Position numbers and translations under genes: made by a program. Shown one piece after another: positions 1 through 10,866 of a stretch of 43,353 nucleotides of DNA. Positions within the stretch are counted from its first letter, which is position 1, and the number at the start of each line of letters is the position of its first letter. Location: NCBI GenBank assembly GCA_011800805.1, contig MPNW01000731.1, forward strand, positions 81,787 to 125,139, in the 5' to 3' direction. Origin of the DNA: Hirudo medicinalis (Eukaryota > Annelida > Clitellata > Hirudinida > Hirudinidae). The notes beneath the pieces were generated by a model. That model saw only the letters and a program-made list of their open reading frames with translations, was not told the origin of the DNA and made no database searches.

Positions 1-144
1 CTTATCGACAACGGAGTATGGATTTCAATCCTGTGCATTGATTTCAGGTATGGATCATCATGTCGATTCAGAACAAATGGTTTCTCAAAGTCCCTCAATC
101 AGAAACCACTTGTCTTAGGGTGACTATGGGTGTAGGAATAGTTC

Positions 145-235
145 AATTTATATAGCGCCATATGCACAGAATCAGAAGCGCTTTACAGGTTCCATGGTGC
201 ATTTCTAATGACAGATGGCTAAGCAAGTTCGATTG
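145..235 (+). repeat. SINE-like dispersed repeat, family A, copy 1 (partial)
   Basis: The copy begins with TTTATATAGCGCCATATGCA, followed by CAGAATCAGAAGCGCTTT. The same start is seen at about 6043 and about 18988. It shares the ATTTATATAGCGCC motif and the following 30-40 bases with those copies, then diverges. No coding capacity is visible. The family assignment is by eye only. Confidence 0.5.
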
Positions 236-699
236 CAAACAAAATACAATACGTCAGTCCTTTTTTCTCTTGTGCGAAAAAAAATCTGAGTCTTAAAAGT
301 CAAAGGTTACAGATCGAAGGTCATAGGTCGTAGAATTAGGACTTGGCTGGGTTGGGTTTATTTACAAATAACATCAATGACTGTGATAATGTCTTTTTAT
401 TAATAATTATTAATAATCATGAATCTTTAGTATTTGAGTCAGCTGATGATTGTGAATTTTTGAATGTCCCAATGGCTGAGTGCATTTCTGATTTCTGCAC
501 CAAGAATATGACACATGAGCAAATGAATTATTAGAAGTAAATAAAATCAACACATTTCAATAGGCACGAATAATAAAATAATTAATTATTCATGCTTTGA
601 TAAAACTTAATAACAGAATTACACATAATTCATTAACAAGGTTGTTTTACGTTTAAAAATTATATTTGTAATTCAACCAACGTAAACAATGTACTCATA

Positions 700-800
700 T
701 TATATCATGTCATTTCACATCACATCATATCACATCACATCGCATCATATCACATCTAATCACGTCACATCACTCCACATCATATCATATCATCAATCAA
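700..800. repeat. Degenerate CATCA/CATAT simple repeat
   Basis: About 100 bases of irregular CACATCA, CATATCA and CGCATCA units. The open frame across it is an artefact of repetition (Ser/His/Ile/Tyr only). Confidence 0.7.
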
Positions 801-929
801 CCATGACGAAGTACAATAAATATTCATTCATATCCTACCTCCAGCCAGCCATAACCTCTCCAATCACACACCCATCCGTCAGTAAGTTCAAACTTTCACC
901 CAATAATTTCAACCAAAACAACCGCCCAC

Positions 930-1355
930 CTGTGAATCAAAGGGGAACTGGTTCAGTTCCATGAACTCAAAAAAGGTCCCCGTAATCCTTCTCTTCTCAC
1001 AGACCGTGGCCTGCCCGGCTCCGTCAAAGGTCAAGGAATGCCAGACATTCTCCTTGGGCTCCCCGAAGGCATTCTCTATGGACAACTTTGGATTCCAGTA
1101 TACTTCCCAGTTCAAGGGTTCGAATTGCTGAGGTGATTACCATGAGGTCATGAGGTCATGAGGTTAGGTTGAGGTTATAATATAATGGTCATTGGTAAAT
1201 TGATCATTGGTAGCATGGTAAATTATTAATGAAATGCCATGGAGAGAATAATTATGATAACGGCGGAGAAGGAATCTGTCAACGTTGAGATGATTAGGAC
1301 CGAAATCAGTCGGTTAATAATAATAATAACAACAACGATAATAATAATAACTATG

Positions 1356-1436
<81 letters not shown>

Positions 1437-2885
1437 TTACTTTACTGTTATAGATTGTTTAAACTAAAGAGTGAGACAGTTGGAAAAATACAGTAAGACG
1501 TACGTACTTAATGCCGTTGATGAATTACAGACAATTTGTTTTTATATGAGGTAAAACATCTTTATTTTAACGGTCTGCAATCTCACCATCATCGTCATCG
1601 TCATCATCATCATCATCAACAACAACATTATCATCATCGTCGTCGTCGTCATCATCATCATCGTCGTCGTCGTCATTTTTAAAGAAACAAATTAATTTTA
1701 TTTTTTATTTTTTAGAAAGGAATGATGAATTGTGACAAGTGCATTGTTATGCATGACAGATCATTCAAAAGCAATGCATTCGAGTCCCTTAAAAAGTAAC
1801 CACCCTTTCATCCCTCAACATTGGAGTGGATACGATTGTGATGACGACGACGATGATGATGATGACGATAATGATGATGACGATAATGGTAATTAACTAT
1901 TATTTTTATTTGACATTGAAATGACATTCTTATGACAATGAGATGTTGTTAAATTTAATTTTCGCCAAAACAACAACTACGAAATAATCTGACATTCACC
2001 ATTTTGAATTTTCCATCCAAAGCTGGTTCCCGCCATTTGGCTTGAATGAAGGCATCGCCTGCGAATTTGTCTCTCAAGGTATCAATGTCTCCCACCTTTA
2101 GAAGAACGACCCTCACCTGGACGACTACCTGTATCGTGCAATAAAGGTAATCATGATTAGGTCTTTCATGTTTACATGCTACGCATTGTGTTATGAAACA
2201 GGGCTTATTCTTTACTGAAGTGGATGTTAATTGTTTTTTGACTGGACGTCTTTTTAAATAAATATTAATTAATTAATTAATTAATTAATTAATAAAAATA
2301 GACTGTATAATTAGTATTAATTAATTAACTAATTAGTTAACCAAATAGTTAGTTAACCAAATAATTAATTACCCATTAACTTATTGTAACCTATTATAAT
2401 TATTAATTAATTGCAGTTCATTTAAAAAGGACAATGAACTTTGAGACGGAGATGCTTTTTCAACCCTTAATAACCCTTCATATAGCGCCGCTTCCCCATG
2501 CATCACCATTATTTCAATTATTATTGCAAAGACATTAAAGCCATTCATTTAAAATCTAATAAAACTATAAATAATAACAGTATAATAATCGATAATTCTA
2601 TACCACCTTATCTTTTCTGTTTGGCATTGAAGCATCATCAGCTTTGTCTGCTTTCCTCAGAATGCTCAAAGTCCTCATGGGCCGTTTGATGGTCTCCCCA
2701 TTTGGAAGGATGGACGCCAATGGATCTCCCTTTCCGTGTTGCGACAGTTGCCGCTTGACGGTCTCTTCCAGCTCCTTGAGACTGGCATTGAGGTGCCGAA
2801 CGTCCTCCATCAGGATTTCCTTGCCGCTAGGATTTCTCTGGCTGTTGTTGTTGTTGTTGTTGTTGTTGTTCTTGTCGTCGGTCAT
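930..2885 (-). CDS. Pentameric ligand-gated ion channel subunit without the canonical Cys-loop cysteine, 5' part
   Basis: Three minus-strand exons join in phase 0: 2885-2607, 2128-2000 and 1127-930. They encode the first 202 residues; the gene continues off the left edge. The ATG at 2885 has an in-frame TAA two codons upstream, and no signal peptide is visible. Residues 5-14 are poly-Asn, and about 20-50 look coiled-coil. Exon 2 carries VVLLKVGDIDTL and AFIQAKWREP, the start of the extracellular beta-sandwich. Exon 3 carries WNPKLSIENA and GTFFEF then NQFPFDSQ, the region of the family's FPFD signature. The position of the first Cys-loop cysteine (seven residues before FPFD) is Glu. The transmembrane helices are not in the window. 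Ligand and ion selectivity cannot be told. An N-terminal coiled coil in place of a signal peptide is unusual; an unseen upstream exon could change the start. Confidence 0.8.
1317..1436. repeat. (ATA)n microsatellite
   Basis: Near-perfect AAT/ATA triplets in the intron of the channel gene between its 2128-2000 and 1127-930 exons. The core from about 1355 to 1435 is uninterrupted. Confidence 0.95.
1585..1677. repeat. (TCA/TCG)n microsatellite
   Basis: Alternating TCA and TCG triplets broken by a short AACAACAAC run. It is intronic in the channel gene. A related GACGATGAT run lies at about 1843-1887. Confidence 0.9.
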
Positions 2886-3226
2886 TACTTTAGAACCAGC
2901 AGGAAGGATTTGAACCTCGAGCTGCGGGCTTAGTGGAAGGTCTGCGGTGCAATGTTGAATCTGCTCATTTTTGCAAATGAAACTCTTTCGGTATTTATTC
3001 GATGTCTCTAAGAACAGAAATGATGTCGTATTGGGAACCGAAGTATTTTCTTGGTTGATTTGTTAACAAAGCTTAGAAGATTCAAATTACAAGCATCGAT
3101 TTTTCAAATTCGTTATATGAGAGAAGTCAAGTCCATTCGAATCTAACTTTGATTGCAGTTATTATATTATTCGGACAATGTTTAAAATAATCGCAATTAT
3201 AGTAATGATCGCGTAATTGTCATCTG

Positions 3227-3234
3227 TGACGTCA
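3227..3234. promoter_or_regulatory. CRE-like palindrome TGACGTCA between divergent genes
   Basis: A perfect CREB/ATF consensus octamer lies 343 bp upstream of the minus-strand channel start (2885) and 655 bp upstream of the TRAIP start (3889). The two genes diverge from this roughly 1 kb gap, so the site could serve either. The octamer is seen directly; function is inferred from position only. Confidence 0.3.
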
Positions 3235-3888
3235 ACACTCGCATATGTCTTCCTTTATAACCAATCTCCAGGTGCACTTAATCTTGTGTCAGTGTTTCCA
3301 TGGCTACGTGCAACTCACTTGGATATGAGGAAGGCATTCGTGCTTTTATTTGAATTCTGTACAAAAGGGACTGCTGGATTTTATATTTTTGTTTCATTTA
3401 TGTAGGAGCAATTATTACGCTAACCCTTCTTATTTCACTTTCTCATTGAAAAAAAAAGAATGTTATGAAAGAATACCAGATTTAAATTTTCGTTTAATCT
3501 TTCAAAAATAATTATTAATAATTTGTTAGATAATTTGTCTGCATGGGATTGCATAATTTCGGTCTTCCTACGAATGATTATTTCGTAATGATAACATGAT
3601 AACAAGATTATGAGACATCACCATGTCGGTACAAATTTCGACTTGAATATTTCAATTTTGTCTCCGCAAAGTCTTGTCAGAGTATAATATGAAATATAAT
3701 TTTAATTTAATTTAATTAAAATCCAATTATAAGCAAATATTTTGTAGTAGAACAAAGTTCACAAAAATTCCTAAAATCAAAACGCTGCACTTTTAAACTC
3801 TTGCCGGGGGAAATTTAACCGAGACGAAACAAAGTTGTTTACATTTAAAACAACCGATCTGAATCCTATTTAATTCCATAATCTTAAA

Positions 3889-5542
3889 ATGTTGATTCAA
3901 TGTCCGATTTGTGCGGATTTGCTTTCGGAATCCGCGTCAGTCGTCGGTTTATCTTGCGGACATTTATTCCATGAAATATGCCTTTTAAAGTGGTTCGACA
4001 ACAAGTGCAATTGTCCTCAGTGCCGGACCAAATGCAAAAAAAACTCTGCGTTCAAAATATATTTCTCTATAAGCAGCGGTAACAACTGCAGTACATTTAT
4101 CAGCGACGATGAGCAAAAATACAAACTCAGTGAAGACTTGAGTGCTGCAAAACATTCCCTGAAAGAAAAGTCGCTTCAGAATGCTTTGCTGGTCGAAGAG
4201 AAAAGTCGAGACAGAGAAAGGATCAAAGATTTAACAGATAGACTCAAGTGATTGCTTGTATTTGTTGATTTGGATTGCACTGTATTTGGTAATAGTATTG
4301 CATTATTTGAGTAATGTTGTTGCATACCATCACATTGACTAATGCAGGTTGAATTCAAATGGGTTGCATTCCTGTGTGTGGTGGTGGTGATAGCAACAGT
4401 CATAATGTGTCGTTTTTGCAACCCAGCCGGCACTGCCAGAGAGCACCCTCGGGTAGGGGCGCCACATATAATGGTAGACCGATTAAAATGTGCCTTCATG
4501 TCCTGTTCAGACACACAAGGCACTCAAACAGATTGGACAACAACAATAACATTTGCCCAAATATTTGCATTTAGCTAATTAATTTCAATACTAGTCACCT
4601 GGTGTTCTGGTTGTGTTTACATATTAGAGCTAATTATGCTAAGCATTTATGCTAATGATTTAATATTATGTTATTCATTATTACATATTATTCATATGAT
4701 GCATGTTAATGTAAATCTTAAAAAGTGCTATCAAGTTGTTCTAGTTAAAAACTATGACTCCATGAATACTAAAAAAAAGACTACTTGTTCCATACTCCTG
4801 ACCATCCAATCCTCCACAACAGAAAGTCAGAGGACCTTCAGTTGCAGGAGAAGTCCCAGATGATTGTACTTCAAAAGGAACTTAGGACTTGCATGACCTC
4901 TCTTGGACTGACCAGCAAGGAGAACCACGAGTTGAAGACGAAGGTGGAGACCCTCGGGAACATCCAGCTGGTCATCAATGGTCAGTGGGATTTTATATCA
5001 CTTTTGTGCTTATTTCGAGTGAAACTAAAGGTTTCTTGTTGCTACTTGTTGGATATTCATTTATTGATTTATTCTGGAGATCATCTTGTAAAGAAAAAAC
5101 ACAAAGTAAGATTCCAGCTGCACAAAACATGTACAAAAGCATTTGTGACACTCAGAGGTGTCCAAAGGAACATTGTTCCAGCTAATTAGACAACCTGAAT
5201 GAGATAATATATTTCTTGCAACTAGTGATGATGACGATGGTGATACGAATCAGTGCTCATGTTTGATCACCTAAAGACATTATAATCGATGCTAATCAGT
5301 TAATTAGTTTGAAATTTATTTTAGTTAGCATGGGAAGTGTTTCTGACCCACTTAGAATCAACTTGTAAACAATTATGCCTTCTGTCGCTAACTCACTGTA
5401 CCATGCAAATTAACTATTGTTATTATTACTATTATTGTTATTATTATTATTATTATTATTACTGTAATTATTATTGTTATTATTATTAATGTTATTATTA
5501 TTATTGTTGTTGTTGTTGTTATTATTTTTATTATTATTGTTG

Positions 5543-5606
<64 letters not shown>

Positions 5607-7329
5607 TATTTCTACTACTTAAACAAATGTTTATCGACTCAATCTTTCAATTGAATCATAACCACGCTCATTGACAGCCATCATCACCAGCGATCAGTTA
5701 CTGACTCAGGAATAATAATCATCACCATTGTAATCATCAGGTTGTGATGAGGAGATCGAGTCATTGGTGTCAAACTCGACAGACGTTAAGCAACTCGCCA
5801 CCTGGTGCAGTGTCTACCGGAAGGAGCTCGAAAGGAAAAAGATGGACTTGAGGCTCGCCCTCGACACGACAAGACGACTCAGGAAGGAGGCGGAGTCTCA
5901 CAAGAGCAAGTGGGAGGTCTCAGAAGCACGAGTCAAGCAATTGGAGGAAGATGACCTGAATAATAAAGAGGTCATCTCAGGTCTGGAAGACCAATTAAAG
6001 AGCCTCACCAAAAAGATGGTGGCTTTGCAGGTTTGATTCTTCATTTATATAGCATTTGCACCATTTGCATAGCATCAGAGGCGCTTTTTGTTAACCATTT
6101 ATGTAGTGCTTCCTTCCTTCGCTTGTGGCAGTACAAGCTAGGTTTTGAACACAATGCATCACAACTCTTGCCATTACCACTGCATGCAAGAAAAGAAAGT
6201 AATCCATTCATCCAACTTGCATTGGTTCTGGAATTTGGTTCATTGGAATCTGTGCCTGGATGAATGATTGAAAAGATGATTGCGATGAGTATTATTGAAT
6301 TTATAATGACGATAATTTTATTATGAAACAAATAATTATGATTTTGACTAAACAAGAAAGGACAAAAGGAAAGAAAAAATCATATGATTTGAAATTTTAA
6401 GATCATAGTATTTCAAGACTTCTGGCCAAATGGATTAATGAGAGTTTTAGGCTTATTAAGTGAAAAAATAGAAGCCAATTAAACTATAAAGTTACAAGTT
6501 TTTTATTGCATCTGCCTGGCATCATCAGTTATGAACCACTCCACTGATCAAAAACTAAACTTAGTTATTGATTTAAAGTCTATTATTACATCCAATTATT
6601 CAGGCGGCCATAAATTCTCCTCGTCACACCTCAAAGAGTCTTGTCCACAGACTTCTCCATGAGAGTCCCGCTCCAATGAACATGTCACACCTCAATGACT
6701 CTGTCAGCACACCTTTGCGTCCTAGATTGGAAATGGCAACGAAGCCAAAAACGACAGGAGACACACCTCCAGAAGATTCGAAAGCCGGAGAAAAGGAAAA
6801 CAAGGTATCGAGGAAGAGGAAGTCTCCGGACGAAGAGCAGACTCACGAAAAGATGTCTCTCGCCTCCTCGTCAGAAGCGAACAATCACACCGCAGAGGAC
6901 AAATTTAAGGACAAAAGCAAAGTCGAAGCCCTGCCTGAAAAGAAATCGAAAAAACGAAATGAGCCTTCGAATCCGGTAACCGTCCCCAACCCTCTGCTCG
7001 AATTGGGCATTTTTAAAAAACACAATTCACTCAACGGAGTCAAGTCCTCCAGCTTTCTGAATTCAAATTCCTCCTCGTCGTCCTCCTCCTCAAATGGAGC
7101 CATGGTCGTCCGAAAGGGGTACAACGGCCTGGGCGGACACGAGAAATACGTCGGTCCAAACATTTCCAGAGAAAAACATGCACCCAGTCTGACATTGAAG
7201 TCCCTCCTGCCCTCTGTTGCCCTCCGGAAAAATCTGGGGCCTTTGACGAATTCAAATCCATCTTGTCAGACGTCAAGCAGAAAGCTCTTCTCATCATCAT
7301 CATCTTCTAAAATCGAGCATTTGTTCTGA
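3889..7329 (+). CDS. TRAIP: TRAIP-type RING-H2 E3 ubiquitin ligase, complete (4 exons)
   Basis: Exons 3889-4247, 4823-4980, 5741-6030 and 6604-7329 join in frame to 510 codons plus TGA. All junctions are GT..AG with matching phases (2, 1, 0). Residues 5-48 form an N-terminal RING-H2: CPIC, then CGHLFHEIC, then CPQC, in the order and position of animal TRAIP (human about 469 aa). About 70-265 is charged coiled coil (exons 1-3). The last 240 residues are low-complexity, Lys/Ser-rich and probably disordered, with KKSKKR-like basic clusters that could be nuclear signals. In animals TRAIP acts in the nucleus at stalled replisomes and DNA crosslinks by ubiquitinating CMG helicase. The human C-terminal PCNA-binding motif is not clearly present; the protein ends in SKIEHLF. 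A polyA signal follows at 7509. Confidence 0.87.
4355..4560 (+). repeat. SINE-like dispersed repeat, family B, copy 1
   Basis: This lies in intron 1 of the TRAIP gene. It matches the copies at about 14820 and about 42690 in AATGGGTTGCATTCCTG, TTTTGCAACCCAGCC, GAGCACCCTCGGGTAGGGGC, then GCC-ACATATAATGG and AAAATGTGCCTTCATGTCC. GGGTTGC and GCAACCC within the copy are inverted repeats that could pair. No ORF and no clear pol III A and B boxes are visible. Confidence 0.65.
5413..5613. repeat. (TTA)n microsatellite, TRAIP intron 2
   Basis: About 200 bases of TTA/TTG triplets, mostly uninterrupted. The poly-Leu frame across it is an artefact. Confidence 0.95.
6043..6205 (+). repeat. SINE-like dispersed repeat, family A, copy 2
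   Basis: This sits in TRAIP intron 3, just after the donor at 6031. It aligns with the copy at 18988 in TTTATATAGC, GCATAGCATCAGAGGCGCTT, TTTGTTAACCATTTATGTAG and GCCATTACCACTGCATGCAA. No coding frame is visible. Confidence 0.6.
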
Positions 7330-7422
7330 AGGAAGTCATTGTCATCACTATCGCTCGTGACATCAGTCAATTGATAACAGTATTGATGATGATTTTGGCA
7401 TTATTGCTTGTTATTATCATCA

Positions 7423-7454
<32 letters not shown>

Positions 7455-8012
7455 TTTGTTATTATTATTATTATTATTATTGGCGATTGGCATAGATAAT
7501 GCTTTGAAAATAAAATGATATGTTTTTGGAAACCAAGCTAATTCAGGTGATGTTCATGGGATGAATTGACGATTAGCAGCAGGTGTCATGACGGTGATGA
7601 TGGCAGGTGTCATGATGGTGGTGATGGGCAAATTATTTGGGTTGAGCACTGACATATGAAGGTCTTATCGCTTTGTCGATTAATCATGTTTGATGGCTCT
7701 TCTGACTGGCTTGAAATTTGGTTAAAATTATGATTAAATGTGTTATTTTAAATTTTTTTTAATAAGAAATACTAATTTAATAACTTTATTCTTATTACAA
7801 ATTGTAATCAAGGTTATTTATCTTAATGTGCATGCGCCACATAAATTGACTAACTTGTCCTTGAGGAACATCTACGTTTGGCTTGAGCCAACTTATGTTC
7901 AATAAGCATTGAATACATCTGTCATCCTTAAATTGATGATGTACACCAATGTGTGGTACAGCAGTGTTGTTATATTTGTTTATTTTTAGATAATAATTAC
8001 TCTTCTTGGTGT
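7330..8012. other. Intergenic stretch, TRAIP 3' region
   Basis: It contains the probable TRAIP polyA signal AATAAA at 7509-7514 and an (ATT)n run at about 7411-7483. There is also a short tandem duplication of GCAGGTGTCATGAnGGTG at about 7577-7626. The rest is AT-rich with no gene that I can see. Confidence 0.6.
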
Positions 8013-8210
8013 TAAATTGCTGTAAGCTGTCCTTTTCTGGACAAGGTCAAGATGCAAATTTGTTTTATTAAGATCAAGTTAATTTATGCTGCCCATAAAT
8101 AAGAAATTATTTATATATATGTGTGTATTATTGTTTATTATAGGTTATTATTACAAATGTCCAAAGGTCGTAATGACGTTTAATTTTTTTATACTCGAAC
8201 AACCCAATCG

Positions 8211-8459
8211 TAAATAACACGACACGAGTCAGCTCAATGTCAAGGAAGGAGGTCCACATTGATTTATGCCTTACTTGAGGATCTTTAGCTGCCTGAGAAA
8301 AGTTTAAAATCAGCTCAGATGTCTGACACCGACCNTAAATAACACGACACGAGTCAGCTCAATGTCAAGGAAGGAGGTCCACATTGATTTATGCCTTACT
8401 TGAGGATCTTTAGCTGCCTGAGAAAAGTTTAAAATCAGCTCAGATGTCTGACACCGACC
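8211..8459 (+). repeat. 124-bp direct duplication split by a single N
   Basis: Bases 8211-8334 and 8336-8459 are identical, starting TAAATAACACGACACGAGTC and ending GTCTGACACCGACC, with one N at 8335. The block is the proximal upstream region of the peptide gene at 8489. This looks like two contig ends that overlap but were not merged. A real tandem duplication is the alternative. Confidence 0.9.
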
Positions 8460-8488
8460 ATCACCGGCAGGTCTCAGACGGAAGAAAA

Positions 8489-9149
8489 ATGATTGCCAAA
8501 ACTATATTCGTCTCAGCAGCCTGCTTCCTCTTTCTGGTTGAGGCAGCACCTGAGCCAGGTTGGATGAAGCTTCAAATATGATTTCATTTGGAAATTTAAA
8601 TAGCTGAGAATCCGTTAATTTGTATATCTTGTTCGATTAAAATTAAGATATATAGTTGCGTTGGTTAGTTTGTAAGCTAGATGTTTCCATAAATGCTAAA
8701 TGTTGGTTAGTTTAGAAGATATTTTCATAAATGTTCCTTAAAAAATGTATTTTGAAGACTTAAACACAATTGCGGAAGTTGTTCGTTAGTGTAATTTTTA
8801 TTATTAATGTTAATGATATTAATTATTAATATTAATTTCAGTCGCGAAACGTACCATCGGCTTCGACTGGGACGAGCAAGGCAACGTGAATGGAATTTAC
8901 CTCGGTCTTCTGGGCACGAAACTCTTGGACCTCAACTTTGGCAAAACAGAGCCACAATATCCAGACGTAGCAGTCGATCCAATTTATGTATCTGACCCTG
9001 GTGTCTCTGGAAGTGTCAGTTTTCCAGGATTCAACGCTTATGGACCTCAAGTCGATCTGCCGGAAACTAATTTAAACTACCCTGAGGCTCAAGTGGGCTT
9101 GCCCTCAGCCGACGTACATGTTGGACCAATTACCAGCGATTGGCCTTGA
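8489..9149 (+). CDS. Secreted peptide precursor 1 (two exons, Lys-Arg site)
   Basis: Exons 8489-8558 and 8842-9149 join with a phase-1 intron to 125 codons plus TGA. Residues 1-20 (MIAKTIFVSAACFLFLVEAA) are a signal peptide, followed by PEPVAKR, so Lys-Arg ends at residue 27. The remaining 98 residues have no cysteine and are rich in Pro, Asp, Gly and Tyr, with short echoes such as PQYPDV, DPIYVSDPGVSG and PETNLNYPEAQVG. Polyadenylation probably uses AATAAA at 9276-9281. It is the first of five similar two-exon genes on this strand. I do not recognise the family. A hormone/neuropeptide, a gland secretion or a matrix component are all possible. Confidence 0.8.
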
Positions 9150-9499
9150 GTTTCTAAAATCACTACCGATCAGAAAATTTGACCCGATGAGATTTTAGTT
9201 TCAGTAATTATGATTACAAATTATTAATTACTTTAAAAGGTTGCATTTTTTCACAAATTTAAATTTAAAGATCGGAATAAAATGATGGGGAAAAATTATT
9301 ATTCCAAGTTCAATCTTTTCTTTAAAAAATGTTTTTGGAGAACTATTTATGAACAAATTAAATTATTTTTTATATAATTAAGGACACGTCCACTTCAAAC
9401 CATAAAGTGTTTCCTAAATTTGTAATTGTCGACAAAAATCCACAAAGTAAAATAATAATAATAATATGGTATTCTCTGCCACTAATTTGTCAATCGGTG

Positions 9500-10390
9500 A
9501 ACGACTTACTTCCTCGAGGCAAAAATAAAAGAGGAAAATCTAAACTTGCAATATCATGGCATCCGTGGCAAATGCTTACCATGGTTCCAAAGCTATTTAA
9601 GTGGTAGGACCCAGTCTCCTTCAAGGACACCCTCTCCTCAACTGCACCCATAGCTCTGGAAGTTCCACAAGGTTCTATACTGGACCCGCTGTTGTTTTTA
9701 CTTTATGTCAATAATACGTGTAACTCTTCAGACATCCTCGAATTCTTACTTTTCGCGGATGATACAAATGTGTTTGTATCTGGTATGGATGTCGATGAAC
9801 TTACTCAATAATGAACAATGAACTTTTAAAAGTTACAAACTGGTACAATGCAAATGTTCTGTCTATTAATGCCAAAAAAACTGTTTATATGTTATTTCAT
9901 AGGGCCAGGAAAAAAACTTCTTGTAGATCATAGCCTTTGTATTGGGGATTCTATTTTGGCTCGTGTTGACACCTGCAAATTTCTTGGTACTTTTGTGGAT
10001 CGACATCCCACCTTCAAACCCAATATTCAATATTTAACTAAAGAAGTCTTGAAAAAAATTGGAATCATCTCTCGTCTCCGCCGTTACATAACCACATCCA
10101 TAGCTATAACATTATACTACTCATTTATATATCCGTATTTAAGTTATTGTAATTTGGTCTGGGCTTCTAATTATTCTTCTTACCTACTTCCCTTGTTTAA
10201 ACTTCAGAAAAGATATCTAAGTACGTATTGCTCTACACTTACCATGTAACTCCCATACTGACCTTTCCTTTAAAAAATTCATTATCCTAAAAGTTCATCA
10301 AATTAAGAACTTAGGCGCCTCTGACGCTATGCAAATGGCGCATTATAAATTAACTATTATTACTTACCAGGCAGGTATTTCTATGTACAG
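9500..10390 (+). mobile_element. Degenerate non-LTR retrotransposon (reverse transcriptase fragment)
   Basis: Translated pieces in different frames show the order expected for a CR1/L2/Jockey-type LINE ORF2. At about 9553-9607 there is GIRGKCLPWFQSYLSGRTQ. At about 9657-9710 there is VPQGSILDPLLFLLYVN. At about 9748-9770 there is LLFADDTNVF with the catalytic Asp pair. At 9960-10220 there is CKFLGTFVD and YPYLSYCNLVWASNY. A frameshift near 9610 and stops near 9810 show that it is dead. It ends near 10370 in GCGCATTATAAATTAACTAT and lies between the two tandem peptide-gene units. Confidence 0.85.
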
Positions 10391-10590
10391 ATTTGATTGT
10401 TGTATTGTTAAATTGCTGTAAACTGCCCTTTTCTGGACAAGGTCAAGATGACAAATTTGTTTCATTAAGATCATGTTAATTTATGCTGCCCATAAATAAA
10501 AAATTATTTATGTTTATTATTGGTTATTATTACAAATGTCCAAAGGTCGTAATGACGTTTAATTTTTTTTATACTCGAACAACCCAGTCG

Positions 10591-10839
10591 TAAATAACAC
10601 GACACGAGTCAGCTCAATGTCAAGGAAGGAGGTCCACATTGATTTATGCCTTACTTGAGGATCTTTAGCTGCCTGAGAAAAGTTTAAAATCAGCTCAGAT
10701 GTCTGACACCGACCNTAAATAACACGACACGAGTCAGCTCAATGTCAAGGAAGGAGGTCCACATTGATTTATGCCTTACTTGAGGATCTTTAGCTGCCTG
10801 AGAAAAGTTTAAAATCAGCTCAGATGTCTGACACCGACC
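10591..10839 (+). repeat. 124-bp direct duplication split by a single N (unit 2)
   Basis: Bases 10591-10714 and 10716-10839 are identical to each other, and identical to both 124-bp copies in unit 1, with the N at 10715 in exactly the same place. The flanks of the two units already differ by substitutions (AACCCAATCG versus AACCCAGTCG). Confidence 0.9.
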
Positions 10840-10866
10840 ATCGCCGACAGATCAGACGGAAGAAGG

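Larger units (their letters stand above)
1..929. other. Left-edge stretch without an assigned gene
   Basis: This is presumably intron or downstream sequence of the minus-strand channel gene at 930-2885, whose next exon I could not find here. Both strands are open for about 120 bases at the very edge (1-120), so an exon fragment there cannot be excluded. The rest holds a SINE-like repeat copy (about 145-235), AT-rich sequence, and a CATCA/CATAT-type degenerate simple repeat (about 700-800). Other short open frames here look like chance. Confidence 0.4.
8013..9590 (+). repeat. Tandem segmental duplication, unit 1
   Basis: From about 8013 (TGTTAAATTGCTGTAA) to 9590 this segment matches 10407-11925. 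The match includes the promoter block, both exons of the secreted-peptide gene, the intron, the polyA signal and about 110 bases of retrotransposon sequence at the far end. The units differ by many substitutions and small indels, so they are true paralogous copies and not an assembly echo of one locus. They part at 9591/11926. Confidence 0.85.

Noticed and set aside
2880..2945. tRNA-like signals: GGTTCAAATCC (B-box) on the minus strand and GGCTTAGTGG (A-box-like) on the plus strand
   Set aside because: The two boxes are on opposite strands and no acceptor stem can be paired, so this is not a tRNA or a tRNA-derived SINE.
5474..5674. Poly-Leu open frame
   Set aside because: Translation of a (TTA)n microsatellite inside a TRAIP intron. 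The poly-Leu, poly-Val, poly-Asn and poly-Asp frames elsewhere are rejected for the same reason.
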